From NCBI RefSeq assembly GCF_041051975.1, contig NZ_CP163435.1:4588001-4652000 (forward strand): a stretch of 64,000 nucleotides of DNA, given 5' to 3'. The position numbers were made by a program, and so were the translations under genes. The notes below the pieces were generated by a model. The model searched no databases and was not told where the DNA came from. It worked only from the letters and a program-made list of their open reading frames with translations. The DNA is from Streptomyces sp. R21 (lineage in GTDB: Bacteria; Actinomycetota; Actinomycetes; Streptomycetales; Streptomycetaceae). Shown here piece by piece: positions 62,101 through 64,000 of the stretch (its first letter is position 1; every line of letters begins with the position of its first letter).

Positions 62101-64000
62101 GGAGGTGCTGTGCGGCCTGTTCGCGGCCGTACTCGGACTCCCGTCGGCCACCATCGACGACCACTTCTTCCACCGCGGCGGCCACTCGCTCCTCGCCACC
62201 CGTCTCATCAGCCGCATCCGCGCCGTGTGGGACGCGGAGATCACCATCCGGGACCTGTTCCAGTACCCGACGGTCGCCCAGCTCGCCGAGCGGCTCACGG
62301 CGGCGAGCGGCGACACCCGCCGCCCGGCCCTCGTCCCGGAGGACCGCCCGGAGCGCGTCCCGCTCTCCTCGGCCCAGCAACGCCTGTGGTTCCTGGACCA
62401 GTTGGAGGGCCCGTCGGCGACGTACAACATCCCGATGGCGCTACGGCTCCACGGCCCCCTCGACCGCGAGGCCCTGCGCCTCGCACTGACCGACCTGGCC
62501 GGCCGCCACGAGAGCCTGCGCACCACGTACCCCACCCACGAGAGCAAGCCGTACCAGCACCTGACGCCCGCCCAGCCGGTGGAACTCCCGCTCACCGCGG
62601 CCACGGAGGACACCCTGCTCGAACTGCTGGGCGCGGAGGCGTCCCGCACCTTCGACCTGGCTTCCGAACTCCCCTTCCGGACAGGCCTGTTCAAGCTCGC
62701 CGACGACGACCACGTCCTCTCCCTCGTCATCCACCACATCGCCTCGGACGGCTGGTCCAACGCCCCGCTGTTCCGCGACCTGTCGGCCGCCTACGAGGCA
62801 CGCACCCAGGGCGAGGCGCCCGAGTGGGAGCCGCTGCCGGTCCAGTACGCCGACTACACGCTCTGGCAGGAGCGGCTCCTGCGCGAGGACGAGGACCGCC
62901 AACTCACGCACTGGCGGGGGGCATTGGCGGACCTCCCGGAGGAGGCCACGCTCCCGACGGACCGCCCGCGCCCGGCCACGGCCTCCAACCGGGGCACCAC
63001 GCACACGGTCCACTGCGACGCCCCGCTGCACCAAGCGCTCGCGTCCCTGGCACAGGACACCGGCACGACCCTGTTCATGGTCGCCCAGGCCGCCGTATCG
63101 GCCCTGCTGTCCCGCTCCGGCGCCGGCCAGGACATCCCGCTCGGCTCCCCCGTCGCGGGCCGCACCGACCAGAAGCTCGACGACCTGATCGGCTTCTTCG
63201 TCAACACCCTGGTTCTGCGCACCGACTTGACCGGCAACCCGACCTTCCGCGACCTGCTGACCCGGGTCCGCGAGACGGATCTGGCCGCCTGGAACCACCA
63301 GGACCTCCCCTTCGACCGCCTCGTCGAGATCCTCAACCCCGAGCGCACCACGGCCCGCCACCCCCTCTTCCAGGTGATGCTGACGCTGGGCGAGACGTTG
63401 ACCGAGGCCCCCGGACTCGGCGACCTGACCGGCGAGTTCGCGTTCCCGGGAACGTCGGTCGCGAAGTTCGACCTGACCTTCGCGTTCGGCGAGCACCGAG
63501 GCACGGACGGCGAACCGACCGGCCTGGACATCACGGTCGAGTACGCCACGGACCTCTACGAGGCGACCACGATCGAGGCAACGGCGGACCGACTCGTACG
63601 CCTGCTGACGGAAGCCACCGCAACCCCCGATCTCCCCGTCACCGAACTGGAGTTGCTCTCCGCCGACGAGCGGGACCACGTCCTGGAGTGGAGCGGCGCA
63701 CCCACCCCCGCCCCGGCCCTCGGACTGGACGGCCTGTTCGTCGGACAGGCAGCGCGCACCCCGGACTCCCTGGCCCTGGTCTTCGAGGACCAGCAGCTGA
63801 CGTACGCCGAACTGGACATCTGGTCGAACCGCCTGGCAAGACACCTGACCGAGAACGGAGTGACCCCCGGCAGCATCGTCGCCATCCACCTGGAGCGCTC
63901 GCCGCACCTGATCGCCTCGCTGCTGGCGGTGTTGAAGGCGGGCGCCGGCTACACAGTCCTGGACCCGCAGTTCCCGGCCGACCGCCTCACCACGGTCCTG
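59174..64000 (+). CDS. NRPS C-A-T-C-A..., 3' end beyond the window
   Basis: The second synthetase of the plus-strand line; 1609 codons are visible. GTG at 59174 overlaps the previous stop by 4 bp, so the two proteins are translationally coupled. C5 starts M-I-P-L-S-F-A-Q-Q-R-L-W-F and has H-H-I-V-T-D-G-G-S near 128, where the usual Trp is Gly. A5 (about 470-970) has code D-A-Y-W-W-G-G-T-F-K, the same Val-like code as modules 2-4. T5 has F-F-H-R-G-G-H-S near 1000. C6 (about 1075-1510) has H-H-I-A-S-D-G-W-S near 1186. A6 begins near 1515 and is cut at the window edge before its specificity residues. No termination domain is visible. Confidence 0.93.

Overview
The window looks like a piece of a Streptomyces (or very close actinomycete) chromosome. 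GC is very high, GTG and TTG starts are frequent, and there are two large AfsR/SARP-type regulators, MbtH-dependent NRPS genes and other typical streptomycete families. No tRNA, rRNA, CRISPR array, transposase or phage gene was seen.

Layout. (1) 1-11.2 kb is general chromosome: a family A DNA polymerase cut by the window edge, a Clp-N/HTH regulator behind a twin-palindrome promoter that appears to give a leaderless mRNA, an AfsR/SARP regulator preceded by a dense helically phased repeat array, a GT2 glycosyltransferase, a DUF3052 protein, a Tat-type IorB/IorA molybdenum hydroxylase pair, and a CDP-alcohol phosphatidyltransferase. (2) 11.4-15.5 kb is a transition zone: a secreted small peptide paired with a Cys-rich protein, a type II thioesterase, peptidase E, a TmrB-like P-loop protein and a DUF1062 protein. 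(3) 15.5-35.9 kb is one minus-strand operon with overlapping or nearly abutting genes, read from 35.9 kb down: MFS exporter, NRPS A-T-C-T, luciferase-like monooxygenase, NRPS C-A-T-E, NRPS C-A-T-TE, NRPS C-A-T, and an AT-less KS-T protein. (4) 36.0-43.2 kb holds a secreted peptide with three perfect decapeptide repeats, a 138-aa unknown, a second AfsR/SARP regulator divergent from an XRE/NB-ARC regulator, an OTC-like carbamoyltransferase, MbtH and a 99-aa unknown. (5) 43.5-64 kb is a plus-strand operon: glutamate mutase S and L, an AsnA-like class II synthetase, a GltB-like flavoprotein, a four-module NRPS (A-T then three C-A-T) and a second NRPS that runs off the window.

How it may work together. 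The mutase should make 3-methylaspartate. The AsnA-like, GltB-like and OTC-like enzymes probably elaborate it or another precursor into an unusual building block; I cannot name that pathway. Modules 2-5 of the plus-strand assembly line carry the same predicted substrate code (Val-like) and look like a duplicated two-module unit. A heptamer (consensus NTTCCCG, mostly GTTCCCG) repeated at about 11-bp phasing lies upstream of the MFS/NRPS operon, the repeat peptide, the second SARP gene and the mutase operon. This suggests one SARP-controlled regulon and one large biosynthetic locus.

Most original leads: the five-enzyme precursor cassette with a carbamoyltransferase altered in its amino-acid site, the shared SARP-like boxes, the AT-excised KS protein and A-less C-T module, the 12-copy hexapeptide insertion inside an adenylation domain, and two candidate secreted peptide systems.
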